64,000 bases of DNA from Cyprinodon diabolis (Eukaryota > Chordata > Actinopteri > Cyprinodontiformes > Cyprinodontidae). The notes below the pieces were generated by a model, which made no database searches, was not told the DNA's origin, and saw only the letters and a program-made list of their open reading frames with translations. The stretch spans positions 40,350,611 to 40,414,610 of the forward strand of contig CM060081.1 of the NCBI GenBank assembly GCA_030533445.1, given 5' to 3'. How positions within the stretch are numbered: position 1 is the first letter of the stretch; the number at the start of each line of letters is the position of its first letter. The position numbers and the translations under genes were made by a program. Below, piece after piece: positions 23,213 to 36,886 of this stretch.

Positions 23213-26200
23213 GGAGACGCACAGAGGGGCAGATACTAAGCATATTCTTATAGTCTTCATACATATCGTACACTATTCTCCCAGGGGGAACCTACCCACA
23301 GACTCAGGAGGAGATCCCCAGACCACCCTGTGCAGGAAAGGGACAGGCAAATAAAAAAAAAAGTTTAAAAAAAAAATCAAAAATTTTTTCTTTCCATATT
23401 TGATGATCAAAACTCGGCAGGCCGATGGAACCAAAGGTTCCACATTCCTTGCAAAATATCTCAGTCCATCTCAGGAGTTAATCATACAACATTCTTTAGA
23501 TACATTTCATGCATTTTATTTGTGTTGTAAACTTTCTACTTTTTGCACTGGATTCACTCCACAAACTCTAAGATTTTAGCCTGAAATCAGCTGTATCGTT
23601 AAACATCTGCAGGATCAGACATGTCTCTGCTGCACAAACCTCCTTTAGAAGCTGCACTGTGCTTCTGGCGCGCAACCTTGCAATTTTATTAGATTGCAAG
23701 AGAATCTGGGGAAACACCAGAAGAAAAAGAATTTTTTTTTTTATTTCATCAATGGTTGATGTAAATTTAAATTCTCCAAGCCAAAATGCATATATATTAT
23801 GAAATGCTTATGAGCACACACCTTGCCTGCTGTATGGGTACCTCGCAGATTAAAAGAGATACAATTCACATATTTCTGTTAGAAGAGGTGCCATGACCAC
23901 AATGAGATGATAACTGACTGCCTACCTGACAAAAGTAAACTCGCCACCAAACAAAGATCACACTCAGGCCAACCAAAAAGTTTTTATTGACACTGCTAGG
24001 AGGAGCTAGGTGGGTCACTAAGACCTGTTTGCTGTAGAGCACCTGCACAATCATTACTCACATCAAGCTTACTGTGAAAAAGCTGTGACTTGATATTTGG
24101 CATCCAAGTCGTTTAGTCCATTGCCTCTCAACTGTAAGAATGTTCCAGAGCCGAGGAAGGGGTCAATGATGTCAGACAGAAAAACTGCCATGCAAATTAA
24201 GTTCATGGAATAAATGTTAGCAAGAAGCCAAATTTTCATCAAAGTAAAAATTGTTAGATATCTTTTTCATTTCCCCTTGAGAATACCTCCATATTTACTT
24301 TTGATTGACAGTGGATTTAGATGTCTGCGATGCAAAAAAAAAAAAACATATATTTTATAATGTTCCTTTATGCCATACGATGGAAAAACACAATGCTCTG
24401 TTGCTGGTTTGTGCATATAAAATGCACACGTCTGTCCATCTCCAAATTAATTTCTCTGTAGAAAGTAGTCTAGCATCTCTCTGTTTGATATGGTGACTAC
24501 TGCAACGTCTTGTCATAGTTTGTGCACTCCCTCTCACTTTTGATCTCAACTGTGACAAATGATAAACTCATATTAGAGGAAGGGAATTTTATAAATGAGC
24601 AATTATTCCAATTACACAAGTGAATTCTCTTTTGCTAGCTTTCATGTTAAAATATTTTCAAAATACTTTCACCTCTTTCTAAGCTCTGTAGTCACAGTCT
24701 AGTATGAGGAGAGAACACTGTTCCTTTTTCTATCTGTCAAGCATCTTATTCTATGTTCATAACAGCTGGTTTATACTGCTACAGTGTGGGGAAAGACAAG
24801 TACATTGTGCAGCTTAAAAAAAGCCATCATCAATCAATGGTTGCTTTTACAGATACCAAGTGTGGTAAAACTCACAAACTTATAATACAAAATGTTTTTC
24901 ACATATTAAACTCAAGTCTGACACAGGTTGTGCACTTTTTAGAATGATAATTCACATTGTGCTTTTTCATCACCACAGTGGTAAGATATAAGCATAATTA
25001 TTTTCCTTTTTTTTGCTAAGGGATCTCATGACTTTTCATATAAATGCCAAACAAAAACAAGTAAACAGCAAAAAACAATCTAGAAATTTAAACATTCTTA
25101 AATTACATATTTTACTTTTAATTTCAGTAGGTAAATAATATGATTTGCCAACATAAGATAATTAGATCACATGTGCTTGTAATAAGACAATGCCACTGCT
25201 TTTTCTTATTTTGAATGTAAATTAGCCTTGTTCCACTGGCAAATTGTCTCACTTACCTCCTCAATTAAAGGCAAAATGCACTTATTTTAAGAAAAAATAA
25301 CTAATTTACGTTTCACGTTTTTGCAGAGTAAATGTCAAGCATTTTATACAGGTGTTTTTGCAGCCAAGATTGCTTTGGTCATAAAAAAAATTCTAGCTCA
25401 TTTGTAAGTTGAGACCAGTGTTCTAAGTGCCACCTGGAGGTTTTCTTTTCAAAACCGGTTTGCAAGACCTAGACTTTTATTGTTCAACACCCTAAATACT
25501 AGAAACCATTAATTCTTTAATCAAACTTCATTATTTAACAGGGGATCACCTTTCCTTAACTGAGCCCAAAAGAAAGAAAACTTAAAAACAAACATTTGTT
25601 TTATTCTTCTGTACTTCCTTCTGATAAGAATCCATTTCCTGGGTCCTGATTATGTCATTTATATCTATTAACTCTAGTGTGTCCCCTTTTCTTTAAATAA
25701 AATTAATAATATATGTTGACATATTCAATATATAATAGAAACTTGTTCTGCTTGTCAGAATTGAGTGATGACATTTTGAGTGGTTGTGAATTTCACAAAA
25801 ATAATTTCCTCTAAAGAGATCTGATGCTGACTGAATGCATCCATCCATATAAAAATAAATAACCTCTGCTAATCTGCAGAGATAGTCATGTTGGCACTTC
25901 ATTATTGCTCTTTATGAAATCACCTGAACGGCTGCAACAGAGTCACTCTGTGTCACGCAGAGAGAAACAACTTCAGATGAAGCAAAACGTCAGCTATTTC
26001 CTTGAATCACATGAATCACCATAACTGTAACTCAGGCATCATGGTACAGTAATAATCCAGACTTAATTTGGTTTTCTCGTTTAAATACCTGAACAAAAAT
26101 CTCCTAAAATTAGTGATAAAATGGGAAGGATAATAAATTGCTTAGGTGAGTTATGTAGTATGTAAACGTCAATGACATGTTGTATTGAAAGTAAAAAAAA

Positions 26201-28440
26201 AATAATAATAAAAAAAAAACAGAATCTTAATAGTTTTGGGATATAAGTTAAAAAACATTAAGGAAATAAATATTTTTCAAATCCTAACAGGTTTCTTCTT
26301 AAATTGTTTTTCATCTCATGTTTTTCCATCTAAAAATAAACAAAACAGAAAAAAAGGATGATGATCTTTAAAATGTAACATTTAATCCGAAAACCAAAAC
26401 TCCAAAATGTCAGCTGGTTAATAGACCCTTGGAGTGCACTTACCGAAATTATGTTCCAATATGTCATGGTAAACATTTCACTAGTGGGGACCACACCAAA
26501 ACAATTCTGATTTTAAGATTTATGGTCTGAATTAACTGATAGATGAAAGGAAGGAGGGATGAGGGGATAAAATGTTGAAGAGATTAAGGGTAAAAGGGAA
26601 GAGGTTACGAAGGGACAGGGTTCTGCATGTGAATTTTTTTTAAAGTGGAGAGGATGGATCTTTAAAAAAAAATGCTAAAATCCTCCTCTATACCTTTAGG
26701 TGCTGCAAGTTATCACTTTTCAATCTCATCCCTCAGATGCACTATTTGACAGATCTGAGTGATGTATTGTAACATGGAATGCACTCCTCAAACCAATTCT
26801 GTATCAGATTATTGTCTAGCCAACGAAATCTTAGTCATGAGTGAATTTTGTATACTTGGTCTGCAAGATATGGATGTGAGTCATGTCATTGTAGCAGCCA
26901 TGTTGTTAGTCGGACTTGCAGTTTCTCCTGCTTAGAAACCTTAATGCTTTGGCAATACCTCACACCTCAAGCAACTAGCCTGTTTTTTATTGTTCATGCT
27001 GGTGCCGTGTTCTCAGGGAATTGGACACGCCTTGTGTTGCATTTGAGGTAACAAAAAACCAATTGTTCTGCAGTTCCATTCTAATGCTTATGTTTCCACT
27101 GTAGAAGCTTGTACAGGGGTCAATTTAGGTACTATACTCAATCTTTAGCTATAATGTTAAACACAAAGTATAATGTACCTTCTATCCTGATAAATTTCAC
27201 TCAGAACACGCATTTAACTTCTTTAGCCCTCTAAATACCAGTAGTTTGTCTCAGCAGACAGGCCAGAATTCTCTCACCACATGTATCAGATTTTCTAAGC
27301 CAATCATAACCCTGTTACTGGTTCATTAATGTTCTTTCTTTGACTTTTAAGGTCAGTCAGAAGGCTGCAAAGGAGCTGTAGTTTCAGAGATGCTCTAACT
27401 AAGCCATGTTGTTGAAGATAATATTAGTCTTATATTTTTTTATATACTTCACTTATTGCCATTTACATTTCATCTACTAACAGGTGCCATGAGGAAGAGA
27501 TGATAAACGTCATAAGATTATGATCACAGTGGACATAATGTTATGTCTGATCTGTGTAATCATTTTTTAGGAAACATAACAGGTCGTCTTCGTCCTTTGT
27601 CAGATAGATGTTGTTGTCCTTTTATTCCTTGTCCCGTGCAAGAGTTCTTTATTCTGATGTTTTTCTTTAAAATAAAAGTCCTTATTAATCTACTAGACAC
27701 TGAAGTTTGATCAGTGTTTTGTCTGTGCTACATTAAATGTGTTCACATTTTAGGGAAATAGTTTGGCTACTTCCTTTCCCAACCTTAACTGAAAAATATA
27801 GAAAACTGAAAAAATATATACTTTTGATGTTTTGATATCTCTTTTCCATGCAATTCATAAACACTTATTGGTATTGGAAAGCTGTAGAATTAAGATATAG
27901 CTAATAATAAATCCAGTTTCCAATAAATCACGGGCAATATTTGTTATATGGTTTAGGCTTGTATATTAAATGTCTTCTAGATTCTTCAGACAGCAATAAC
28001 AAGACCCTTTTCACAGTTATAAAAATATTTTTGATTATATCGAATATAATGAAAAGCACTGTCTATTGTTTCAGAGATTCCAGGCAAACAGCATTATAAC
28101 AGGAATTATTTTTTCTAATCTACCAGCTGAAAGATGACTTCAGGAAAAGTGAAATGAATTTATTAATATAAATAAAGGAATGTTACTATTCAAGTCAGTG
28201 TTGTAAGTCTATTTGTGTACTTTGGCTACATTCTTATGTAGAAAATAATTCAGACATGCAAGCAATTTTACTTAAATCTTCAACATTATTTTTCTTATTA
28301 TTATTATTATAGACTAGTCTTCTTTGTAGAATGAAAGTCTTTGGTCCTGGTCTTTAGCAGGTTTGCTCCTCTTAAAACACCTGCAAGCGTGTTTGTACAT
28401 GCAGAGCATATTTTCTAAGAAGGTGCAAAGGGATGAAGTT
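23213..28440. other. long spacer, no recognised gene
   Basis: AT-rich throughout, with scattered homopolymer runs (for example 26197-26220). The piece right after the transposon (23213-23350) is less AT-rich and may be part of another repeat. The open frames are short and look random. Confidence 0.4.
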
Positions 28441-28462
28441 GCATATCTTTTACTTTGTGGAC

Positions 28463-28800
28463 TGATGTGAGAAGAACCGCCTGTGTCCTAACACCAGTAA
28501 GACCAAAAACACGCTGATTGACTTCAGGAGAAGACCCCCACCTCACTCCCACATGAACATCCAGGGACAGTACATAGAAACTGTGGGGAGATTCAAATAC
28601 CTGGGTGTTCACGTCAATAACAAACTGGGCTCTTAATACCTACGCCCTGTATAAGAAGGGCCAGAGCAGCCTCCACCTCCTGAGGAGGCTGAGGTCCTTT
28701 GGAGTAAACAGGCTCCTGCTTATAACCTTCTATGACTCTGTGTTGGCATCAGCCTTCCTCTAGGCTGTTGTCTGCTGGGCCCCTGGCAGTGCAGAGCGGG
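28463..28800 (+). pseudogene. LINE reverse transcriptase fragment
   Basis: The frame gives KTKNTLIDFRRRPPPHSHMN, then GRFKYLGVHVNNKLGS, followed after a stop and shift by YKKGQSSLHLLRRLRSFGV and TFYDSV. These are the 'DFRR ... YLGV ... LRRLRSFGV' blocks typical of the segment after the catalytic core in fish LINE polymerases. The piece is truncated at both ends and carries stops. Confidence 0.75.
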
Positions 28801-28829
28801 ACAGAAAGAGACTGAACTAACAGATGCGG

Positions 28830-29110
28830 CACTGGTCTGATGTGGTGAAGAGAGAGCTGAGTAAAAAGGGAAAGCTCTTGATTTACCAGGTGGTCTATGT
28901 TCTCACCCTCACCTATGGTCATGAAATCTGAATTATGACCAAAAGAACAAGAACCCAGATACAAGTTGCAAAAATTAGCTTTCTTTGCAGAATGGCTGTG
29001 TTTTCCCTTAAAGATAGGGCGAGGAGCTCAGTTATTGAGCGAGGCTTTGAGTAGAGCTGCTCCTCCACATCGAGAGGAGTCAGCTGAGGTGACTATGTCT
29101 CTCAGATGGT
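28830..29110 (+). pseudogene. second LINE fragment of another family
   Basis: Reads VKRELSKKGKLLIYQVVYVL, TLTYGHEI, a stop, then MTKRTRTQIQVAKISFLCRM and LKDRARSSVIERGFE. This resembles the 'LTYGHELW-MTERTRSR-Q' C-terminal part of Rex/RTE-like LINEs; the family name is from memory of the motif. It is decayed, with stops. Confidence 0.65.
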
Positions 29111-29219
29111 CTGGATGCACCTCTGGCTGAGCTGGAGGAGGTGTCTGTGAAGAGAGAAGTCAGTGAGTCTCTGCTGTGACTGCTGCCCCTGCTAACTGGT
29201 CCTGGATCAAAAAGAAGAA

Positions 29220-31058
29220 GATGAGTACAATTGATGTTTACATTATCTCCAATATATCTAATATCTAAATGGCTTAGAATCTGACCTGTCATTTACTCTC
29301 AAACCGTCAGTAGCACACCATTTGCTAATTCTTTTTGGACGGTGGCAGTTTGCATTTCAATCGTTTGCAGAGCAATCAGAAGATTACACACACACCTATT
29401 TCACATAAATTAGCTTGGTAGTGTATTTCAGTGTCTCTTTCAAACTTTAATGAGTCCTCCCCACCAATGTTCCAAATGATCTTTGTCCTGTGGTCTTACC
29501 TGATGGAAATTAATCTAAATCAATAGAAATTAATTATAATGTCCCTCATGTTAGATTTATTCTGTCCGACTGTAGAGAATCAGATCACTCCTGACAACAC
29601 TTCAAAAAGAACAAACATTTCAATTAAATCTTATATGCAAATATAAATACAGTTTGCATGACTGTTTATTTTTGCTACTGGGCAAAACATCTGGATTCAA
29701 ATAAAAGTAGTAAGGTATGACTTGACTGAGATGTTAGGGCATGTTGAGTTTTTGGTTCATTGTACAGCCAAAGTTTTAAAAAAAAGCCTACACAGCTCAA
29801 CACAACTGTTATAATGTGCTAAATGTTTTATCCTGAATACACACCAAACAAAAAAGAGGAAAAGTTGTCGAAAGATAGGCTGACATGTGATGTAATATCA
29901 TATCAAATATTAATAATGAGGCCTCCAGAGCATGTTTTTGCAGTTTATACAGGAACATTCCTCTCCCATTAGGCAAACAGCATGTACCAGAAATCTCCTC
30001 ATTTAGTCTTTTTCTGAACAAGCTGATTTGCCTTTCAAAGGCCACGCCCCCACAACCTGCAACAATATGACAACCAGTCAGAGTTCTTAAACACAGTGGC
30101 TAGGAACCTGGAATAATACATTTCATGAAGGGCATACCTTGACTGATGACGGTTACAGACTGTTCTGGACAGTTGATGTCCCCTCATGACATCATAAGGG
30201 GAAAGGGGAAAGAGCATTTTATGCACACATTAGGTAAGAGATGGAGAAAGGCAAATATAGAGGTGAAAGTTTTCTGCATTTGTGAATCTCATACCCAGAT
30301 TTTAGGACATTCATGACTATTACAAAATGTTTATAATGTGAAATTTGTATAAATTGAGACCTTTAATCTAGATTTGATACATAAAGATCAGTGAATTCCA
30401 ATCCAACTGTATTTTTAATGCACTTTAATATCACCTGGGACCAAAGTTCTGTGCAGTAAACTACAGCAAAACTGACACACAAGACTCATAGGACTTAAAA
30501 AACAACAACAAGAGTAGAAAATACATGTTTGTGATTAAAAGAAAACAAAAAACAAAACTAATTATTTAACAGGCTAACATTAACATCTCATGTAGTGTTA
30601 TACACAATGGAAGGTCTTTTCATATTTTTGGAGCTGCCACAGAAAAAGCCCAATCCCCACTAAGCTAGCTTTTTGTTTAAGACATCTCAACAAGCAGCTG
30701 ATCAGCTGACCTGAGAAAATGGGAGGGTGCTGTAGCTAAAAACTTATAATCAAAACCCCTTAAAAGAGAAGATTTGGTGCTGTGTAAAGATTTAAATCCA
30801 GATTGAAAAACCTCTAAAATATCATGATCTTCTAAAAAGGCCATATGTTAATTTTGGAAATGAAGGGAAGTTCAGAAATCAGCCTATAGTTTGAAAGAAT
30901 TGTAGGATCAAGAGAAGGTTTTTTTAATTAGGGGTTTAACCAAAGCATGTTTTAAATTTCTCACAGCTGTTGAGAGGACTTGGCCAACACTTTTTTTTTA
31001 TATCTAAAAAGAAACCTGCTGTTTGTCCTTTTTCCATCTGCGCTCAGCTTGATGATAA
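29220..31058. other. spacer, no recognised gene
   Basis: No coding or repeat signal could be paired within the window. Confidence 0.4.
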
Positions 31059-31193
31059 TTCAATCAGTTTATTTATATAGCGCCAATTCACATCTCAAGG
31101 CACTTAACTGTTCACCAGATGATACAGTCAAATTGATTCAAAGTTTTCTATCTAAGGAAAACCAGTTGATTGCATCGACTTATTGACTCAAAT
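31059..31193 (-). repeat. copy of the 20-kb nested element (3' part)
   Basis: Nearly the same as 20078-20220: the 'gtttatttatatagcgccaa' block, then 'aaagttttctatctaaggaa'. Only the 3' part is present, consistent with 5' truncation. Confidence 0.75.
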
Positions 31194-32820
31194 GGCACAC
31201 TTGCGTGTCCGTGTGTGGTGGTTTAGCCACAGCTCAGATTTAGTTTTTGGTGGTTTGAGTTTAATTTTCATTGGTGCCGTGGAGTCCAGCACAGTCTGGC
31301 AGGTGGAATGAAAACAGCAGTTAAGTTCTTCAAGCTCTGTGTATGCCAGTTTATCTGTTTCATCATTTTCAAAACTGAGCTGCAGATGAGGCATTAATTA
31401 CTTTCTAAACTTTTACAAGCTACTTATACTTTTAATATTTGTATTCTAATTTGCTTTATTCATATATTTATGGATTGACTTGTACATTTAAGACTATTTT
31501 AACTTTGTATTGTCACTGTATAATCTTTTTTTTCTTTTTCTTTACATTTCTAAGGCACAAGAAATGAAAAATTGCCAAAATAGACTGATGCGAAGACTGG
31601 GGCAAATGAATGTACATCTTTCCTGTCAAATACAATAATAAATCTGATCAATTCAAATTTATAAGAGAATAAGATTAATCTTCTTGGAATACATGTAAAT
31701 TACCATGTGTGGTAGAAGAATAGACCACAAATGCAAACAAAAAAGCTCCTCCAAAAGCTTTATGCGGTCACTCTATTTCTTAAACAGGGACAGGGAGGTT
31801 GGTCAGAGTCAATGGGAAGTCTAGGACTGCGTACATAGAAACCCTGAAAGAAACTTTGCATAAAACTTCATACTAACGTTAACCTTTCAGAGGAACAACA
31901 TCACTAAGCATAAAGCCAGAGCTACACATGAATGGTTTGAGTAGAAGAGTAAAATAGTTGTTTCCAGTCTGATTAAGCTGTATCTACTTTGCAATATAGA
32001 ATAGGCAAACAATGCCCTAGATTGCAAAAAATAAAGTGGCTAGTTGTGAAATTCTGTACTGGTCTCTTACATACAACCCCATACATTTCCGGTTGTGAAA
32101 AAAAAAAAAAGTTCAAGTAGCATAAATATATTTTAAAAGACTAAAAAAATACTTATTTAATTCAGTAAAGAATGCAATAATCTTTGTATAAAACACATTT
32201 AACAGTTAGTGAACACTGCTGCAAGTAGAAATTCAAAATCAACTACATTTGTTTAATTCAAACAAATATAAAAATTCCTAACAACTACAACAGATCCATA
32301 CAAATAATCACACAGTTTCCCCATCTCATGGTCACTAAGGACTGTTTTAAAAGGAAAAATGTTCTTAAGTAAGTTATGTCTAAAATTGTAAGTCATTTCA
32401 ATGTAAAACAGTAAGTCTATACAAAATATCTTTAATTGGTGTAGGTATTCGCTCTGCATTATTACAACAAAACATTTATCTTCGACATTTAAATACTCTT
32501 TCTCAAGCACTGAGGTAAATTACTGATCTAATTTGGAGGGAAACACAGTGCTTGTATAAAGATACACACACTCATGGTGTGTCACACTATCCTTGTGGTA
32601 ACATTGGAACCTAAACCTAATTTCAATTCACACCTTAGTCCTAAACCTAATTCCTAACCCAAGATGAAAACTTTTTCTCAGACCAGTCCTCACAAGTACC
32701 TGTAAGTCCTAATAATTTGGCATATTCCAGGGAAATTAGCCTTAAGTTGTCCTCACAAGCTAACAAATACATGGCCATACACCCATACACACACCCACAC
32801 TTTGGGTTGTGTGTCTAAGT
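31194..32820. other. spacer with a short C(C)TAA-rich repeat
   Basis: About 32610-32665 holds degenerate 'cctaaacctaatt' units, then 'tcctcacaag' repeated near 32690 and 32750. This resembles an old interspersed repeat. No gene seen. Confidence 0.35.
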
Positions 32821-32829
32821 AAACACAAC

Positions 32830-32845
32830 GGCCTTATAAATATAA
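32830..32845 (+). promoter_or_regulatory. possible TATA box upstream of spdef
   Basis: CCTTATAAATATAAATT lies about 290 bases before the candidate noncoding exon at 33119. Such strings are common in AT-rich DNA, so this is weak. Confidence 0.2.
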
Positions 32846-33118
32846 ATTGTCAATGGTGCTGGAATTCCTTTGCACCCAGTCACCCAGTCACTTGTCTTCT
32901 CTCCCTTTCACTTTGTACACACCCCCAGCAGGTGCTTTCATTTGAGGTTTAGTTTGCTGTTGTGCTTTAGGCTGTGTCTTTCAGGTTAAGAGACATTTTG
33001 CCAAAAAAAAAAAAAAAAACTACGAGGGGGATATCAGGCCTCAGCCTGGGGCTCATCATCGCCATCAGGGAAAAGCAGGCTTTGGAGTGGCTGCTCTAAG
33101 CCTTACCTTTGTTCTTAG

Positions 33119-33180
33119 GTGGAGAACCACATCAGCAACCATCCAGAGAAGCTTTCACCCATTGATGCATCTTTTCTGAG
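33119..33180 (+). other. spdef: candidate 5' noncoding exon of spdef
   Basis: A 62-base segment is bounded by a good acceptor (ccttacctttgttcttag) and a strong donor (GAG followed by gtaagga). The spdef start codon sits immediately after an acceptor, so at least one upstream noncoding exon is required. This segment is the best-looking one I found, but nothing proves it is used. It contains a short ATG frame (MHLF) that stops at once. Confidence 0.35.
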
Positions 33181-36100
33181 GTAAGGAGACACTACTAATT
33201 CCGAAATCCAAAAATGTGATTTTTATGTTTTTGTCCATAATAATACAGATTAAAAGAAGAACAATTGCTTGATTAAAACTATTTTCTTGGCAACTTTGCC
33301 AACCTAACTTTTCCAATAAAGGTTTTTGACTTCTATACATGTTTATTAAGTTAAAAAATTCTAATTTCTACTACCTTTTTTAGGGGTTAAAGACAACATT
33401 ATCACTGACCACATGTTATGGAGAGCAAAATTTTGTTTCACAAGTTAACATTCATAATAGAGTTGGCAGGCCTTTTTATTTTGTTAAGCTTTAAATTGCT
33501 CATAGACCATAGAGTCTAAAAAATATATTTAAAGTATGCCATTCATTTGATTTTATTCACATGTAAGGATTATTTACTGATAAAGACTGGATTAGACCTG
33601 TTGATTCTTGCATTGTCACCTCAGTCATATAATGCATTAATTTTACTGTCATATTCAATTAATTTGAATATGCCTTAAAAAAAGGCATGGTAGTCAGATT
33701 AAAAGTATTTTTATGGATTGTAATTTGTAAACATGTACTAAGCATGCTTTTCATTAAGTCCATATTTCTGCTGATTGAGAATGTGGTTAGGGATTATAAG
33801 ACTGTTATGTCATTCACTGACAAGTTATAACCCATAATTCAAGACAGTTAGAATTCAGTTTAATCTTTTTGAAACTTAAAATAAAAGGACGAATCTTCTC
33901 TCAGCAGTGCTGGTGGACAGTTGCGGCCCTACAACATTATGTTTCCTTGAAGAGCTTTCTGTTTGCAAAGTTGCATGAATTTCAATGGTTGCTCTCACTT
34001 TAGATTCTTGTACAAAATCTTTCTTTAGCTTTGTCTGTTGGAATAACAGATTGCAAAGAACCAAGGCTGCAGGGACAATTTCATTTGACTTGACCTACAG
34101 AAGCTACAAGTTAGGTAGCTTCAGAAAACAGCATAAATAGTCAGTTAAATTTAGCTAAACTGCAAAAAAGTTACTTTAATGAAAAAACTTGACTTGATTT
34201 CCAGTTTCTCATTTGAATGTATATCCACAGGCAAATGTGCAGCACCTCATTGTAATAAGGTAGAGAGGAAGCTGCAGTTATGTAATATACTCTTTTAGAA
34301 AACTGAGCGGAGGTGACATTTCCAGTTTTAACCTTAGTTTTAACATTACTTTCAGTGTCTATGTTGGTGATGAGATATTTGTTGAGTAGCATACAACATT
34401 GTCCCCGCTGATCAAGCTTCTAAGCCTCAGGCATTTAACTACCATTTTCTCATTCATCTCTCTGGGTGACAGGTCTAAATCTGCATCAACCAATGAAGGG
34501 TTGAAGGCTTATCTTTGCCATTTAGTACAAACATATAATCCTCTGACAGAACGTTGATGACTTTGGTTTCCAAGGATTTTGGCCCGGTGCCTGTGCACCT
34601 GACTGCAGGAATGATTCATCCTGTGCACCATCATCCCCCACCTTCAGTTAAGACAATCTACATAGGGGTTGGGGATATAATAGAACTTAATAGCAATGTT
34701 TCTGAACAGATAAGAAACAGCACTTTGTGACGGTCTGAACATGAGATTTAGAACAGACTCTGCAGATAACAGAGAATGACCCTCCATCTGCGATTCATAA
34801 AATAAGCAAATATCTTAAAACCGACCCTGATGTGCTGGAATTGCATTTACAATGTGAACTGAACATATGTATTTAATAGTGTTGCAATAAAAATTATCTA
34901 ATCCAACAGGTTTCTTACCAGAAACAAACACGCAAAGTAAGATAAAGCCCCTAATTCAGCCTTATTTGCAGCAAGTTAACTGCCTTAGTGGGTCCGACAT
35001 CCCATAAGAAACAATAACAAGGAAGAAAATCTTTAACGCTCACACAGCAAACAGTCACACTTGGCTTTACACCAGCAAAGCTCTCTGCCAGCATGTTTTT
35101 CACCATTAGATATGTGGTGTCAGATGTCATTCACGACCTTGTCGTTTTAGCATTTCTTTAGCTTGTTTTAAAGCCCATTCATGAAATTTGGTTAAATTGT
35201 AATGAATCAGCAAACTGGTTTCACAGTTCTGTAAGAACTTTCAATTGAGGAGGGAGTAGAGATCAAGGATTTACTGTTTGACTTCAGAAATGATTATTTT
35301 TGGTCATTTTCTGAAATTTCTTTCAACTGATAATGTAACACATTTTTAAGCAATTAACAGTGATTAACACTGTAGGAAGGAAAATGAAACCTATCATGAT
35401 GAAAACCTTTTAGCTTCCCAGAAAGGAGTTATTTTGTGAAGTAAATGGAGCAAGCTCTAAAGCTCCTGAAATGAATATCAGCTTCTTGACCAAACTCATT
35501 TAGAGATCAGTCAGGGTCTTAATCCCCTTCTCACCATGGGGTGTGAGTTTGTGTCTTTTTTCCTGTGTCTGCTCTTCCTTTTGGAAGAAGGTAATATGGC
35601 TAAATTTGCTTCACTAATGGGTTTAGTGCAAGCTGTTGCACAGCAGAGTTGACACACAGCAGCAGGCTGGGATACCAATGGTGTTTAATCTCAGTCCTGA
35701 TTGAGAAAGGGGGAGGATGGGTTGCAGGCAAAAGATAAAAGGAAAACCATGGAGGTGGATATCAACTAAAGAAGTAAAGAAGTAAGAAGAGGAATCTTCA
35801 GAAAAATATAAATGATAATTGATCAAATGTTGGGTCTGTTTGATAAAAAGGTTATCTTCTTTTTTTATCAGTTCTTGGTAACCTCAATATAATATCTGCA
35901 GAAGTTAAATGATCTAAAATAACCCAAACTATGTCCACTGAAAAGTGGCATTTGGCCTTACTGGGTGCAATCTATTATTTTACAATTTTATGAGACTTTA
36001 ATTGTTTGCCCTATGATGAAGCAAACCATGACACAGCTGAACATGTGCTCAGTGGAGAAACACTTCTTTACTGCCACATCAACCATGATCGCTGATAACC

Positions 36101-36886
36101 CGGTGTGTTGCCGTGGTGTTACCTCCCATATGCCAGCTGTGGCAGGTACAAATTATTGGTGCAATATGCAAGATTACACCTTAGGTGCAGGTTATGAAGG
36201 ACAGGGTTCACTTTTCTTAACAATCTACTGTTAAGAGGGACCCTACGCCCATTGGACAGGCCTTTTAATTGAGAGTGAAGTTGTCTTTTGCCAATACATG
36301 GTCTTGGGCACATTTTTCGCACATTTCTGTCTTTATTACCTAACTTCTTTTTGATTAAAAACTCCAGCTGACTTTGGAGACAGAGGGCTGCAGAGACGGC
36401 ACCTTGAAAGCCTGAAAGTGGCAGCAGGGCTGAATTGGTCTCAATACAAGTCACCCACCCCCAAGTTGAGCGCCATTCTGGGCCACTGACCCACAAATAA
36501 GAGACTCAGTCAAATCCATTTTGCCTAATGTCTGCTGGGGGTGGGTGTCTTTTAAATATCCCTTGAGGTTTATTTTCCTAGAATCTTCCTTCGACTTTCT
36601 GGCTGCTATAAAGCTGGAACCAGAAAGGACTCCCATCAGTAGTTCTTGCATCACATTATGGCGTTTCTTGAAGAGTAGTTGCTAATTTAGTAGCTAAATA
36701 CCTAAGAAAAAGACGATTGATAAGGTAATGCTGAGCACTTACAACCTTCAGATGTTATTTAAGAATGCTAAGGCTAATGTGCTCTGTAATCATACATTTC
36801 TTATGTCATTTTGTGGGTTATTTTGATGTTTGCATAGTCTTCAGAGCCAATTATATGATGTGGCTTCTCTTCCTCTATCTCCTCAG
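33181..36886. other. spacer or first intron of spdef
   Basis: If the exon at 33119-33180 is real, this is its intron. No repeat or gene was recognised. A small ATG frame followed by a donor-like site is at about 35537-35590 and is treated as doubtful. Confidence 0.35.

Noticed and set aside
35537..35590. ATG frame MGCEFVSFFLCLLFLLEEG followed by a donor-like site
   Set aside because: It looks like a signal peptide, which does not suit a nuclear ETS factor, and no matching acceptor upstream or continuation was evident.
36119..36496. 125-aa minus-strand frame upstream of spdef
   Set aside because: No recognised motif, ordinary composition, and antisense to the likely spdef first intron.
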